Below are positions 36,356 through 46,254 of a stretch of 64,000 bases of DNA, in pieces. The translations under genes and the position numbers were made by a program. The notes under the pieces were generated by a model. It was given only the letters and a program-made list of their open reading frames with translations, did no database searches and was not told the DNA's origin. How positions within the stretch are numbered: position 1 is the stretch's first letter; each line of letters begins with the position of its first letter. The DNA is from Sphagnum magellanicum (taxonomy: Eukaryota; Streptophyta; Sphagnopsida; Sphagnales; Sphagnaceae): contig CM038920.1 in NCBI GenBank assembly GCA_021904315.1, positions 4,154,001 through 4,218,000 of the forward strand, read 5' to 3'.

Positions 36356-38080
36356 CTAGAAAAATTATAATTTTTGTTACTTCATGTTGAAAGCCGCAAA
36401 TTTCTTTTGCCGGTGAGTTTTCGAGTTATTGTTGTTACTACTATTGTTGCTCCTGCTGGTGTTACTGCTGTTGGAGGGTGCTGGTGTTGCTACTGCCGAA
36501 GGGTGCTGTTGGAGGGTGTTGGTGTTGCTACTGTCAAAAGGAGTTAGCATTGTTACAGGAAGGAACTTGTGTTATGCCAACCAACAAAGTTGAGATTTTT
36601 GACATTCTTGACAGGTTTCAAAGCTCCCTTCTTTTTCTCTTTCTTTCTTTTTTTCTGTTTCATGTGTACAAATTCGCCCTCCACTAACGAATTTTAAAAA
36701 AAAAAAAAAAAAACAAACATTTAGACGACGACGCCCGCCATTGCTGCAGAATAGCGTAGCACCGCTTGTTGCAAAGCAACGTTGTTGTAGTGACGTGTGT
36801 TGCAAGATGCTCCCATGACGCGAGCTGCAGCATCGCAACGTCGCAACAACAGCAATGTTACAGCGTTGCAACAACAGCGCTGCGAGCTGTAGCAACAATG
36901 CCACAACAACATCAACGCTACAGCGCCGCAGCAGCACCACAGCAATAGCGTCGCAGCAGCGCCGCAGCAGTGCCATCGTTATAACGCCGTAGCAACAACG
37001 CCATAGCAGCGCCATCGCTGCAACGCCGCAATAATAGCGTCGTAGCAATGCCATTGTTGCAACGCCGCAATAACAGTGCCGTAGCAGTGCCATCGCTATA
37101 GCGCCTAGTAATAGCACCATCGTTGTAGTGCTAGAGCAGAGCAGTGCAGCGCTGATGTAACAGCAACATTGCAGCAATAGTGCAGTGTCGTAGCAACAAC
37201 AACGTTGTAGCAACAGCGCCATAGCAGTGCAGCGCAGTAGCAATAATGCCGCAGCAGTGCAGTGCAATAGCAACAGCGTCGCAATAATACAGCGCAGTAG
37301 TAACAGCGTCACAACAATGTAGCATCGTAATAATAGCATCGCAACAGTGCCATTGCTGTTGCAGCGTTGTAAGTGACGATGCTACCATCGCTGTGACCTT
37401 GGTCTGTCCAAACGTCCGTCCAACTTTCGTTCGACTCTCGTCGGATGATTCAATCAAGTTCTATCCATCTAGGGACTTCCGTCCAACGTTCGTCGAACTT
37501 TCGTCCTGCACCTGTCGTCTTGCATTCTACCTGCGTCTTGTGCCTCGCGCCATGTCGTCCTGCGCCATGTCGTCCTATGTATTGTTTTGTTGTCCTACCT
37601 TTTCATCCAACATCTGTTTAACTTCCGTCTGACCTTCGTCCAATGTTTGTTGAACGTTCATTTGACCTCCGTGCGATCTCTGTGTGTCACAAGTCATTCC
37701 CAACAATGCACTGTATTCTTCAAACTGTACATTGTGTTAGAATTTTGTAGTTAATGTTGTGTATTATCACAAAATTTTGGGGCATGGGACAACACCATGT
37801 CCTCGGATGATGAGAGCACTACCGCTTAGCCAAAGCCCAGGTATCAACTACGAAGTAACACACAATCTTTTGAGCTGATTTTTTTAAGGTCACGATCTTC
37901 ACAATAGTACCATCAAGTGTCTACAGCACCATTGTCATTTAGTACAACTCCTACCTGAAATTCAGGCTCAAGTTACACTACATCAACGATACATCAGAGT
38001 CCATTTGGAGGGGCTCATCAGTGGAATACGCATGTTGCCACACCTACTTTCACACCATCACCGTATATCCCGTTGTAAAC
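36356..38080 (+). repeat. low-complexity leader: GCN-triplet array and GTCC-rich repeat
   Basis: 36420-36550 is GTTGCT-rich. 36697-36713 is poly(A). 36720-37380 is an imperfect CAGC/CAAC-triplet array with a higher-order period of about 39-42 bp (for example CAACGCCGCAATAA recurring at about 37020 and 37060). 37400-37680 repeats motifs like CGTCCAACNTTCGTC. Both strands stay open for long distances because of the triplets. No gene is supported, and the minus-strand 255-codon frame here (37339-36572) is an artefact. Gene-free leader between LTR and gag. Confidence 0.75.
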
Positions 38081-38081
38081 T

Positions 38082-39745
38082 GTGACCTTAACACCCATAT
38101 ACACCATGAAGGTCAGTAGTTCCTCTGGGAGAATTGAGAATTTCAATGGAAGGCCAGGTATTATTTCTTTGAGGGAGTTCAAGGCAACTTCTTCAACTGT
38201 GGTTTGTGAATTAGAGCTCAAGTATGGCACTAATTACATCAAGGCGTTCACATTCAAAAAATTGGTTCGTTATGTGCACTATGAGGCATTGAATGTCTAC
38301 AAATAACATTCTGCAAGGATTTTGGGTGTCACCCAGATTCTCAATCCAGCTTACGCCATAGCCATCGCCACCGCCTTTCAAGCTGCAATTACACATCACG
38401 AGGCTATGCCGAATAATCCAGACCTGGTACCTACCTCAATAAAAAAAAATTTCTCAACAAATCATTGTTGCTACCACAAACATTCCTCCCACCACTAATG
38501 CGCCAACTTTTGCTCATCCAGTGGGGGAATTTTTTTGAATTCTTGAGGTGGAATTTCAAGTCAAAAATTTTGAAAAAATTGTGCAGCTCGCCACCTTCTT
38601 TCGACAGAAAGATGAAACCCTCAAGATGCTCTACAGGAGGCTTCTCAAACTCAAAGAGAATACCCATAGCATCACAGACCTAGAAGCTGCCCATCGGTAT
38701 CTTCATTCATTGGAAGGTACTCCAACACTCCATGCGGGGGTTTTACAACGGGTTTTTGCAGAATTTGGAGACTCGTACACTTTGCTGGATGTGTACAACA
38801 TTTCTGAAAAGCTAGAACTAGCTCATGCACACTATGAGGCGAGTACTATGAGGCCTCCATCACGTTCAAGGCCTTAATCTACACCAGTTGTGCCAATTAG
38901 ATCATCACATTCTTTTTCAAGGACTAAAGCGGTGCACTCGGCTACACCCATCCTACCTTCTTGCAACTATTGTGGCAATCCTGCCCACAAAGTTAATGAG
39001 TGCAACATTCCTTCCGAAGATCTCTTTTGTGATTATTGTGGGAAAGAGGGACATCAAGAATATGTCTATTTTGCCAAGTTCCCAGAACGAAAGCAATTCC
39101 GATTATAATGGCAAAATCTACCAACATCTTCCGTTGTACCTCAACTAAAAGCCAAGGCACATCAGCCTTCCACTCAGGCTTTGCCCACCAAGGGTAATTC
39201 CAACAAGAATGCTAAGAAGAAGGAGCACAATGATGACAAGAGGGAGGTGCTTCAAGCCCATGCAATTCAAGTTCAGACTTTACAAAATGAACTCGAATCA
39301 TTGAGGGCCCAACTTGTTAATCTAAAAGGCAAATCCTCCCAACCAGCTAGTCATGCCCAACATGTACAAGGTTCAGGATCACGAGAGGGACCTCTTAGGT
39401 TGTTTTATGACCTTCCACATGATGTCACGGTTGGGGAGTATGTTCTTTCCACTCCACACAATTTTAGTGTCACACCAAAATTTGCTATTTCTTTTTGCCC
39501 TTTCTATGTCATGGCACAAGAAGCTAGTGTGGCACCTAGAGTTTTTGCCACTAGGCAAGTAATTCAAATTGATGGATTCGCATCTAGTTCAAGTCCTATT
39601 ACCAAGGCTAGAGGAGCTCAAGCAATCATGCCACAATCTTTTCGTCCTTTCAACATGGAAGAAGAACACGCCTTATTGGCGAAGGGGGAGGAGACTATTA
39701 CACCACAAGCTGTTAGGGCATCAAATTCTCGTGTCCCAGGAATAC
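38082..39745 (+). pseudogene. gag-like polyprotein segment (capsid and nucleocapsid), broken
   Basis: The gag product packages retrotransposon RNA into virus-like particles. A capsid-like stretch lies at 38548-38877 (LEAAHRYLHSLEGTPTLHA and neighbours, typical of the retrotrans_gag helical region). Two CCHC knuckles follow: CNYCGNPAHKVNEC at 38962-39003, intact, and CDYCGKEGHQEYVY at 39028-39069, whose last Cys is Tyr (TGT to TAT). 39181-39780 is a coiled-coil-prone, Lys- and Gln-rich linker (LQNELESLRAQLVNLKGK). The frame is 0 at 38082-38306 and 1 from 38548 on. In-frame stops are at 38304, 38874 and 39106. The true start codon is uncertain. Confidence 0.8.
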
Positions 39746-40940
39746 ATGTATATCAGGAAAACACACAATTTTTCCACTGATCAGCTTATGGAATGCCAAC
39801 TTCAAATGCATGAAGTGGCGCAAAAGCTTGTGAGTACACCATTGTTTAGTTTTCAAAATTTGAAGCTAAGCACCAAGAACATAATTGCAATCTTAAAAAA
39901 TTCCTTGAACACTACATCAGGTCCTCTACCAATCCCTGATCCACATGCTACAAAGGTCCCATCCAACACCTTGGAGAGACATTCGATTAACTCATGTGTT
40001 GTAGATGGCGTTCGTAATCTAATCACTAATTCTAACATGGCTAAACTAGTGGGCTTTCCTATTTCTGACTCTACATTCACATATCAGAAGGGAGTTCAGA
40101 ACACCTCACTTGTGGATTTGTTACTCAACAAAGGTGTTGTGGATAGCCATTCTCTCCACAAAGTCTCTCACTCATTTCCAAAGGTGGTGCCTAGTGAGAG
40201 AACTTCCATCACCACCGGAGTTGCCATTGTCGACAATATTGGGTTAGTAATCCAAATGGGAGGACATACACCCAGAGTGGTACTTCTTGACACAGTTGCC
40301 CAACCAGTGATTCTTGGAGTTCAATTCGCCGAGAAGATGGGCATGCTTGACTCCAAACTACAGAAATCTATGTGGCAGATTCGCACCGCTAGAGGGAACG
40401 TAAAGGAGGTACTTGGGGAAAGCTTGGATTTTATTACACTTAAGTGCAATGAAGGTACAGATCAGGAGCTTTGCTTACAAGTCAGATGTTTAGTCACCAA
40501 TGCCACCAATTATGATTTACTCATTGGGCAAGAAACCCTATTTCCACCAGGTTTCACAATTGACAACTGGTTAGAACATGCGTACTACCGAGTGGATTGG
40601 GAGACTAATGGCCACCACCTGGGATACATACCCCTTGATTTACATGGGAACCATAGTCCTATGGCTCACCATTGTATGCTCAAGGAAGCACACACCATTT
40701 CCTACATCCAACAAGCTAACCACAAGTGGATAGAAGGAGATGAGGAGGAGATAACTTACGCTCAAGCTACTGAAAGCTTGAGGGTGGTTCCTACTGACAT
40801 TCAACATGGACCAGAGGTTTTACAAAGGTTCAAAGTAGCCCACAAGCCTTTGGTCAAAGCTTTGTCTAGTTTTGAAAGCATGGAGAGCCATGGCGAACCA
40901 ATTAAACCATTACTTCGTCAGCTAATCACCTGGACACCAC
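39745..40940 (+). pseudogene. retropepsin-like protease segment
   Basis: The aspartic protease matures the polyprotein. The active-site region reads VVLLDTVAQPVILGVQ (catalytic Asp codon 40289-40291), where the family has Asp-Ser/Thr-Gly; Gly is Val here, so activity is doubtful. The C-terminal retropepsin fold signature NYDLLIGQE follows at about 40506-40532. The frame is shifted by one relative to gag, at about 39725-39745. It continues without a break into the methyltransferase through a linker of about 130 residues (40540-40940), so protease and methyltransferase were translated together. Confidence 0.75.
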
Positions 40941-40942
40941 CT

Positions 40943-41880
40943 AAGGATGGGATTACATTACTAGAGCTCTTTGGTGGTATTGGTACAGGTCTTGAAGCCC
41001 TACTACAATCAGGGATGGTGGTTCGGAGGTATTTCTATGTAGACATTGATCCTATTGTAAGGCAAGTGGCGACATCAAGAATGAAGGAATTCATAACAAG
41101 ATTTCCATAATAGTTTACAACCACCGCATGGAAGGCTAATTTCACATTTTTGCCCTCTGACATATAACTAATTCAGAAAAAACATATGGAATTACTTGGC
41201 CCTGTCGACCTCATCATTTCAGGTTGGGAGTGTCAAGGATTTTCTGCGCCTGGATTTGGAGAAAGCTTGAGTGACACAAGATCTGGTCTTTTCACAGACA
41301 TGATACGATTGATCACCTGGGCTCAATCCATTTCTCCTACACTTGGTTATGTAATTGAGAACACCCCTTCTCAATTTGACCAGAGGGAGAAAATCCAGGA
41401 GCACTACACACTGGTCAAACATTACTTTGGAGAGCCGCTCTTACTTGATGCGGCACAATGTGGTTCCTATGTGCACCGGTTGTGCAACTGGTGGACCAAC
41501 CTGGCACCACTCTCAATTCTGCAGCTAGCTCTGAAATACATTATCAGAGACCCCAACCTACAGGTTTCTCACATATTGGATGATCAAAGTTCTTGCTAAC
41601 TAATTACAAGGCAAGAAAAATCTCCTTGGTTTCTTGCAAACACAATAGGAAAACCAACAGGTGTTTAGCCCACCTTTGTCTCCTTCCCAAGAGCACATGC
41701 CTTTCAAGGAGATGAACCAAGCATGGTGTATCATCATGCTTCAACCACTTGGGATGAATCAAGCCTAGAAGAAAGAAAAAGGGTTATGGGGTTCCAAGCT
41801 GGCACTACTAGTCACACTAAGGTGACTAGATTGGAGCGTAACACTCTACTAGGGAGAGGCATGGACCTGAATTCCCTTAC
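40943..41880 (+). pseudogene. C5-cytosine DNA methyltransferase domain, DNMT3-like, in pol
   Basis: The enzyme would transfer methyl from SAM to cytosine C5. Motif I LLELFGGIGTGLEAL (40958-41002) matches the SAM-binding loop and DNMT3's LFDGIATG spacing. Motif II-like YVDIDP is at 41036-41053. Motif IV GWECQGFS holds the catalytic Cys at 41231-41233, but the usual Pro before it is Glu. Motif VI reads IENT in place of ENV, near 41354. The motif VIII region AAQCGSYVHRLCNWW spans about 41449-41493. Motifs IX-X, ERKRVMGF to LLGRGMDL, lie near 41779-41868 and resemble the DNMT3 C-terminus. The order is canonical, unlike DRM. Five in-frame stops (41108 TAA, 41111 TAG, 41165 TAA, 41597 TAA, 41666 TAG) and no frameshift; all five fit CAA/CAG. 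The length, about 310 codons, suits a catalytic domain. It has no PWWP or ADD region. Confidence 0.9.
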
Positions 41881-43656
41881 ATGGTTGTTGTAACTTGTGT
41901 ATTCTTTCAAATGTACACAACACCAACACTAATTCAATCAACTTGTAGTTTTGGCGATGCGACCACATGGCACCCCGACCAAGTACACTTGCCTATCTTT
42001 AACACTCTACATTTCACTCTTAGTGTTGGGTGGGAAGAGGTACCATGTAATTTGACTCAAGTTGTGTCTAATACACTTGGAGGTACATCAGCTTCTAGAG
42101 AAACAATTACAACCTTCTACGAATCTACGTAGTTGGATAGTGGAGAACCCAATACACCAGGTTCTTCAAACACACTTTCTAACTCCATTCCATGTGTTTC
42201 TAACTACCTTTTTGTTATGGGGAACTAGCTCACCAAGAAGGAGAGAGACCAAGTCATAGACTTGCTAATTAAGTATGAGAATGCGTTTACATTCTCAATG
42301 AAAGACTTAGGTAGGTGTAAGACCATGCAATTTTCTATAGACCTTACATATGAAACACAGAGGAGGCATAGGTTGAGCAAACATGAATGGGAACTGGTAG
42401 ATGAAAGATGCAAAAAGCTCCATGAAGCCGGTCTCATTCAACCATTAAGTTTTGATTTCGCAGCCATTATAGTAATGCCAGCAAAGAAAGATTCAGCTGG
42501 ATTATGGACTGAAAAAAGGATGTGCGCGGATTATAGGCCTTTGAACCTAGTTACACCTCAAGATAGGTACCCCATGCCCATCCTTGAAGAATTGTTTGAT
42601 AGCATTGGAGATTCAAACATCTTCACAATTGTGGATCTGAGGCAAGGTTTCAACTAGATTGTGCTTGTTGCAAAGGATCGCAAGAAAACAACATTCCATG
42701 GAAGCAACAAGTTATGGAAATGGCTTGTGATGCCTTTTGGATTGAAGAATGCACCTATCTTTTTTCAACAAGTCATGGACCAGGTTCTCAAAAGGGCAGA
42801 TTTCCTGAAATGCTACATAGATGACGTCCTAGTGGATAGCAAGGGACTCCTGCAGCATTTGGCTCATCTTGAGGAGTTATTCAAGAAGCTCCACGAAGTC
42901 AATATGAAGATCCATCCTAAAAAGTGTGAGTTTGCTGTCACCTCAATAATCTATTTTAGACATAAAATTTTGCCAAATGGTATTATGGTTCATTGGGCCA
43001 AAGTAGTAACCATTTTAGAGATGCCCAATCCTACTGATGTTCACATGTTGAGGAGCTTCATCGGACTATGTGATTACTACAAAATTTATGTCCAAGGTTT
43101 TAGTATTATTGCTCATCCTCTCTATGCACTGTTAAAGAAGGATGTTGCTTGGACATGGAGTGATGAAGCTCAGGAAGCTTTCAACATACTCAAGGAAAAG
43201 CTTTCAGAGTTCCCCATTGTAAGAAGACCTGATTTCAACAAGGTTTTCATTCTACACACTAACTGGAATGCTCTTGGTATTGGAGCTATTTTTGGCCAAC
43301 TTGATGAGGAAGGCAAGGAATATGTTATCACCTATGCATCTCGAAACAATAACAAGGCTGAAAGCAACTACTCTTCATACGAGAGGGAGTGCTTTGCTGT
43401 TGTATGGGCCGTTATACATTTTAGGCCTTATCTTTATGGCACCAATTTCCCTTTATATACCAACCACCAGCCTATCAAGTGGTTAATGACCAACGATAAG
43501 CTTACTGGTAAGTTAGCTCGTTGGGCGCTTATACTTCAAGAGTATGAGTTCAAGGTTATTCACCAACCTGGTATTACACATCAAAATGCGGATATCACGT
43601 TGCGAAGACCCCTCACTACCTTTGAAGATTTTTCAAAAGCCAATCAAACCAAGTAA
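41881..43656 (+). pseudogene. reverse transcriptase and RNase H segment
   Basis: RT copies the element's RNA into DNA and RNase H removes the RNA. RT block landmarks are MCADYRPLN, VDLRQGFN, MPFGLKNAP and the catalytic YIDD at 42814-42825, intact. The RNase H block (about 43225-43590) has two of its catalytic aspartates as Asn: codons 43261-43263 (HTNWNALG) and 43462-43464 (YTNHQPIKWL), each one G-to-A change. The Glu in SSYEREC and the last Asp (NADITLRR) remain. The frame is 1, shifted from the methyltransferase near 41880. In-frame stops are TAG at 42130, TAG near 42225, TAG at 42656 and TAA at 43654. Confidence 0.93.
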
Positions 43657-45033
43657 GATTTTGACCAGATTCGAGCAGTACATGTATCAGAAGCATCTAG
43701 TTATCTTGCACTACAATGTAACTTGGTTGAGCATCCCATTCTGGATATATGGGAAGACTTGGACACTCTGAGGTTTCTTCAACATGGGTAATACCTTCCC
43801 TAAATTACATCAAGTCAGCGGGATCGCATACAACAGCGGTCCAAACGCTACTCATGGAGGGACAATCACCTCATCCGATGCTTACTACAAGGTGACAAAG
43901 TGGTTCCACCACCACATGAACGACTTGGTCTTATTCAAAAGGTACACTTGGAGCTTGGACACTTTGGAGTTAAGCGTACTTATAACCTTTTCGCTCCTCA
44001 TTACCATTGGAGAGGTATGTATGCTCAAGTCCAAGACATCATTGCTAGGTGTGAACAATGTGATAGAGTGAGAACTTCTTTCTCTTCTCGACAGCTCACG
44101 CTTTTTCCACTCCTTATTCAGGGCATGTTCTATCATTGGTCATGTGATTTAGCTGGAGAGTTACCACAAACCTCTAGGGGTAATGTTTACATCATGATTA
44201 TGATTAAGCATTTTTCAAAGTGGGTTGAGCTTGTTGCACTACTGGAAAAATCATCACATAACACTAGCCAGGCTTTTTTACAATAGGTTCTAAGTAGGTT
44301 TGGGGCTTGTGTTGAGTGCCTTACTGATCAAGGATCAGAATTCAAGGGAGAATTCCAAGACCTACTTGACCATGCTCTCATTGACCATCATCGGACTTCA
44401 AGAGATCATCCCCAAGCTGATGGCCTTACAAAAAGGATGGTTCAAACATGCAAGAAAGGACTTCGGAAGATTTGCCTCACTAAGAACAAAGAGGATTGGG
44501 ATCTGGCCCTCCCTTACATCGCCATGGGTTACAGGATGTCCAAACACGCATCTTTATCTCATTTCTCTCCTTACTTTTTACTTTTTGGGAGACATCCCAT
44601 TCCACCCTCTTCCATTGCTACTCAAATGGACCAGGTTGTGGATTTGGACTCCCCAACCACTTGGGCTAAGGTCATTGCAGAAAGGGCCGTTCTATTTAGG
44701 AGGGTTATGCCCATAGCCATGGAGAACCTGTCCATTGCACAACATTGAGACACCTTACAATATGCACACACACGAGGTGGCAGTTATAAACCTAAGGTGA
44801 GAAAATTTGATGTTGGTGATTTTGTGTATCTCCAGCGGCAACCCAATGATACTCTAGACACTTCTTCTGGCCGCACTATCTTGAGGATTAAGGCGATTAG
44901 GCCTTCATGTGTGTTAGAGTTGCAAGGAGCTAATGGACGCACAATTTGGGATCATTCCAAAAATTGTGCACCCTGCCACATGCCAAACTTGGATGCTACC
45001 ATCATCACGTCGATTTGGATTCCTCCACTTGAT
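43657..45033 (+). pseudogene. integrase segment
   Basis: Integrase inserts the cDNA into the genome. The HHCC zinc domain is visible as HLELGH ... CEQC (about 43942-44058). Of the catalytic triad, Asp at 44146-44148 and Asp at 44326-44328 (LTDQGSEF) remain, and the Glu position (44431-44433, after HPQADGLT) is Lys, a single G-to-A change. A GPY/F-like C-terminal module (FDVGDFVYLQRQ, about 44803-44838) follows. In-frame stops are TAA at 43787, TAA near 43799, TAG at 44284 and TGA at 44746. All lie in the same frame as RT. Confidence 0.9.
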
Positions 45034-45039
45034 TATCCA

Positions 45040-45192
45040 TGTTAGGTATGTCAAAGGATAGACGATGCTGATCAGATGTTGCTTTGCGATAATCGTAATG
45101 GTCGATACCATCTCTTCTGTTTCAAGCCAAAGCTCACTCAAGTTCCTGCTAGCAATTGGTACTATTCATCATGTTCTCTTATAGCACCTTGA
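45040..45192 (+). pseudogene. PHD zinc finger fused after integrase
   Basis: PHD fingers bind two zinc ions and read the histone H3 tail. Codon positions give C (45040), x2, C (45049), x11, C (45085), x2, R (45094), x4, H (45109), x2, C (45118), x14, Y (45163), x2, C (45172). This is exact C4HC3 spacing with two cysteines replaced by Arg and Tyr, and the conserved Trp two residues before the seventh ligand (45157). The motif MLLCDN and the Lys-Pro-Lys-Leu segment after the sixth ligand match canonical PHDs. A TAG sits between the first two cysteines (45043). It is in the integrase frame and ends at TGA 45190. The acidic residues before the third Cys resemble PHDs that bind unmodified H3K4, but that is inference. 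Confidence 0.88.
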
Positions 45193-46035
45193 TTCCTACC
45201 TGACGCGCTCCCAAGTCCCAAGTTAGCCCCAAGTTGGGACTAAGTCACTCAAATTGCGAAATTCCTGGACTCGGGGCACACTCCCAGCTTCCAGCACTAA
45301 AGGGGGTGAGAGGGGCGTGCTGAAAGCTCCGAGATAGACTAGGAAGAGGGACAAGCTTACTCAATTACATGGTCCTGCATCCAAATCCAACCAACAAGTT
45401 GGTTAGAACTCATTCTGCACCCTTTTGGTGTTGGGACAAGCCACGGGCTACCTTGGACTCACTTGACTCACCACGGCCCGAACTCGGGGGAAGCCACCAC
45501 CTTCCCCCATATAGTATTCTCTGCAGCTTTCTGCCGCACTTGCATCCAAATGGGTCTTTTTCCCCGGACTCCCAAAGTGGAGACCCGAAACTGTCCCGGT
45601 TTGGACTCTCGGGACTTTGGACGCTCATAACTTCTCACCCCAAACTTAGATCGAGACGAAGTTTGAACCAAAGTTGTAGCTCTGCTTGAGAGCTTTCCAA
45701 CGGTGTGTTGCACTCCCCCTGCACGCATCGGAATCAGGTCGATTCTCGACTTTTAGTGGTCGGGAATCAAACTGCTAGTTTGACTCCCGGCCTTTCTTTT
45801 GACCATAACTTGTGCTACAGATGTCCAAATGGTTCATGCGAGGCCATTTTGGACATCTACACTTCAAGAAATTTCCAATGGTATAAAGAACGCTTCAATG
45901 CGAGGTGTTTTGGCCCCTGCAATTGCGCTCTGAGTTTTCGAGAGTCTCAGAGGACTCCCAAGTCCCATTTTCGGGAGTGTGAGTGGTGACCTCACAACTC
46001 CCTCAAAGTGGGGTTGCAACACCTTGATTCCTACT
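45187..46035 (+). mobile_element. 820-bp solo-LTR-like element, copy 2, nested in the Ty3 element
   Basis: The body 45201-46021 (821 bp) begins TGACGCGCTCCC and ends GGGGTTGCAACA, aligned with copy 1 throughout. It is flanked by CCTTGATTCCTACC (45187-45200) and CCTTGATTCCTACT (46022-46035), a 14-bp direct repeat with one mismatch. That is too long for an ordinary LTR integration and different from the 5-bp flank of copy 1. It interrupts the Ty3 element between the PHD-coding end and the polypurine tract, so it is younger than that element. Confidence 0.8.
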
Positions 46036-46068
46036 CAGACCATGTAACGCTTTTCCCGGCTTAGGTCT

Positions 46069-46076
46069 GGGGGGGG
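46069..46076 (+). other. candidate polypurine tract
   Basis: Eight G residues (TCTGGGGGGGGATACATGAG context) just upstream of the duplicated 3' LTR region. Plus-strand priming would start here. It abuts segment A rather than the LTR core, which is unexpected. Confidence 0.6.
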
Positions 46077-46254
46077 ATACATGAGAATTTCATTTCAGCC
46101 TCCCTTGTGCATTGTATATATATGTGTGCATGCATCTTTTTTTAGTTGATTAGTTTATACCTTTGACTGGCTTTAGTCTTTTTGTTTAGTAGAACTTATT
46201 ACGTATTTACATCCTTACGACACCGTACGTCACGACACTACACGTCACAACAAT
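46077..46254 (+). repeat. segment A, direct repeat before the 3' LTR core
   Basis: About 178 bp beginning ATACATGAGAATTTCATT and containing CCTCCCTTGTGCATTG and GTGTGCATGCATC. Nearly the same sequence recurs at 46548-46710, directly after the 3' LTR core. It is absent near the 5' LTR core. Confidence 0.85.

Noticed and set aside
36572-37339. 255-codon minus-strand open frame, Leu/Cys-rich
   Set aside because: It is produced by the triplet repeat in the retroelement leader; composition is monotonous and no domain is present.
40943-41880. Reading the methyltransferase as a host gene interrupted by a retroelement
   Set aside because: It is in frame with the upstream protease, sits precisely between protease and RT, and lacks introns or its own start.
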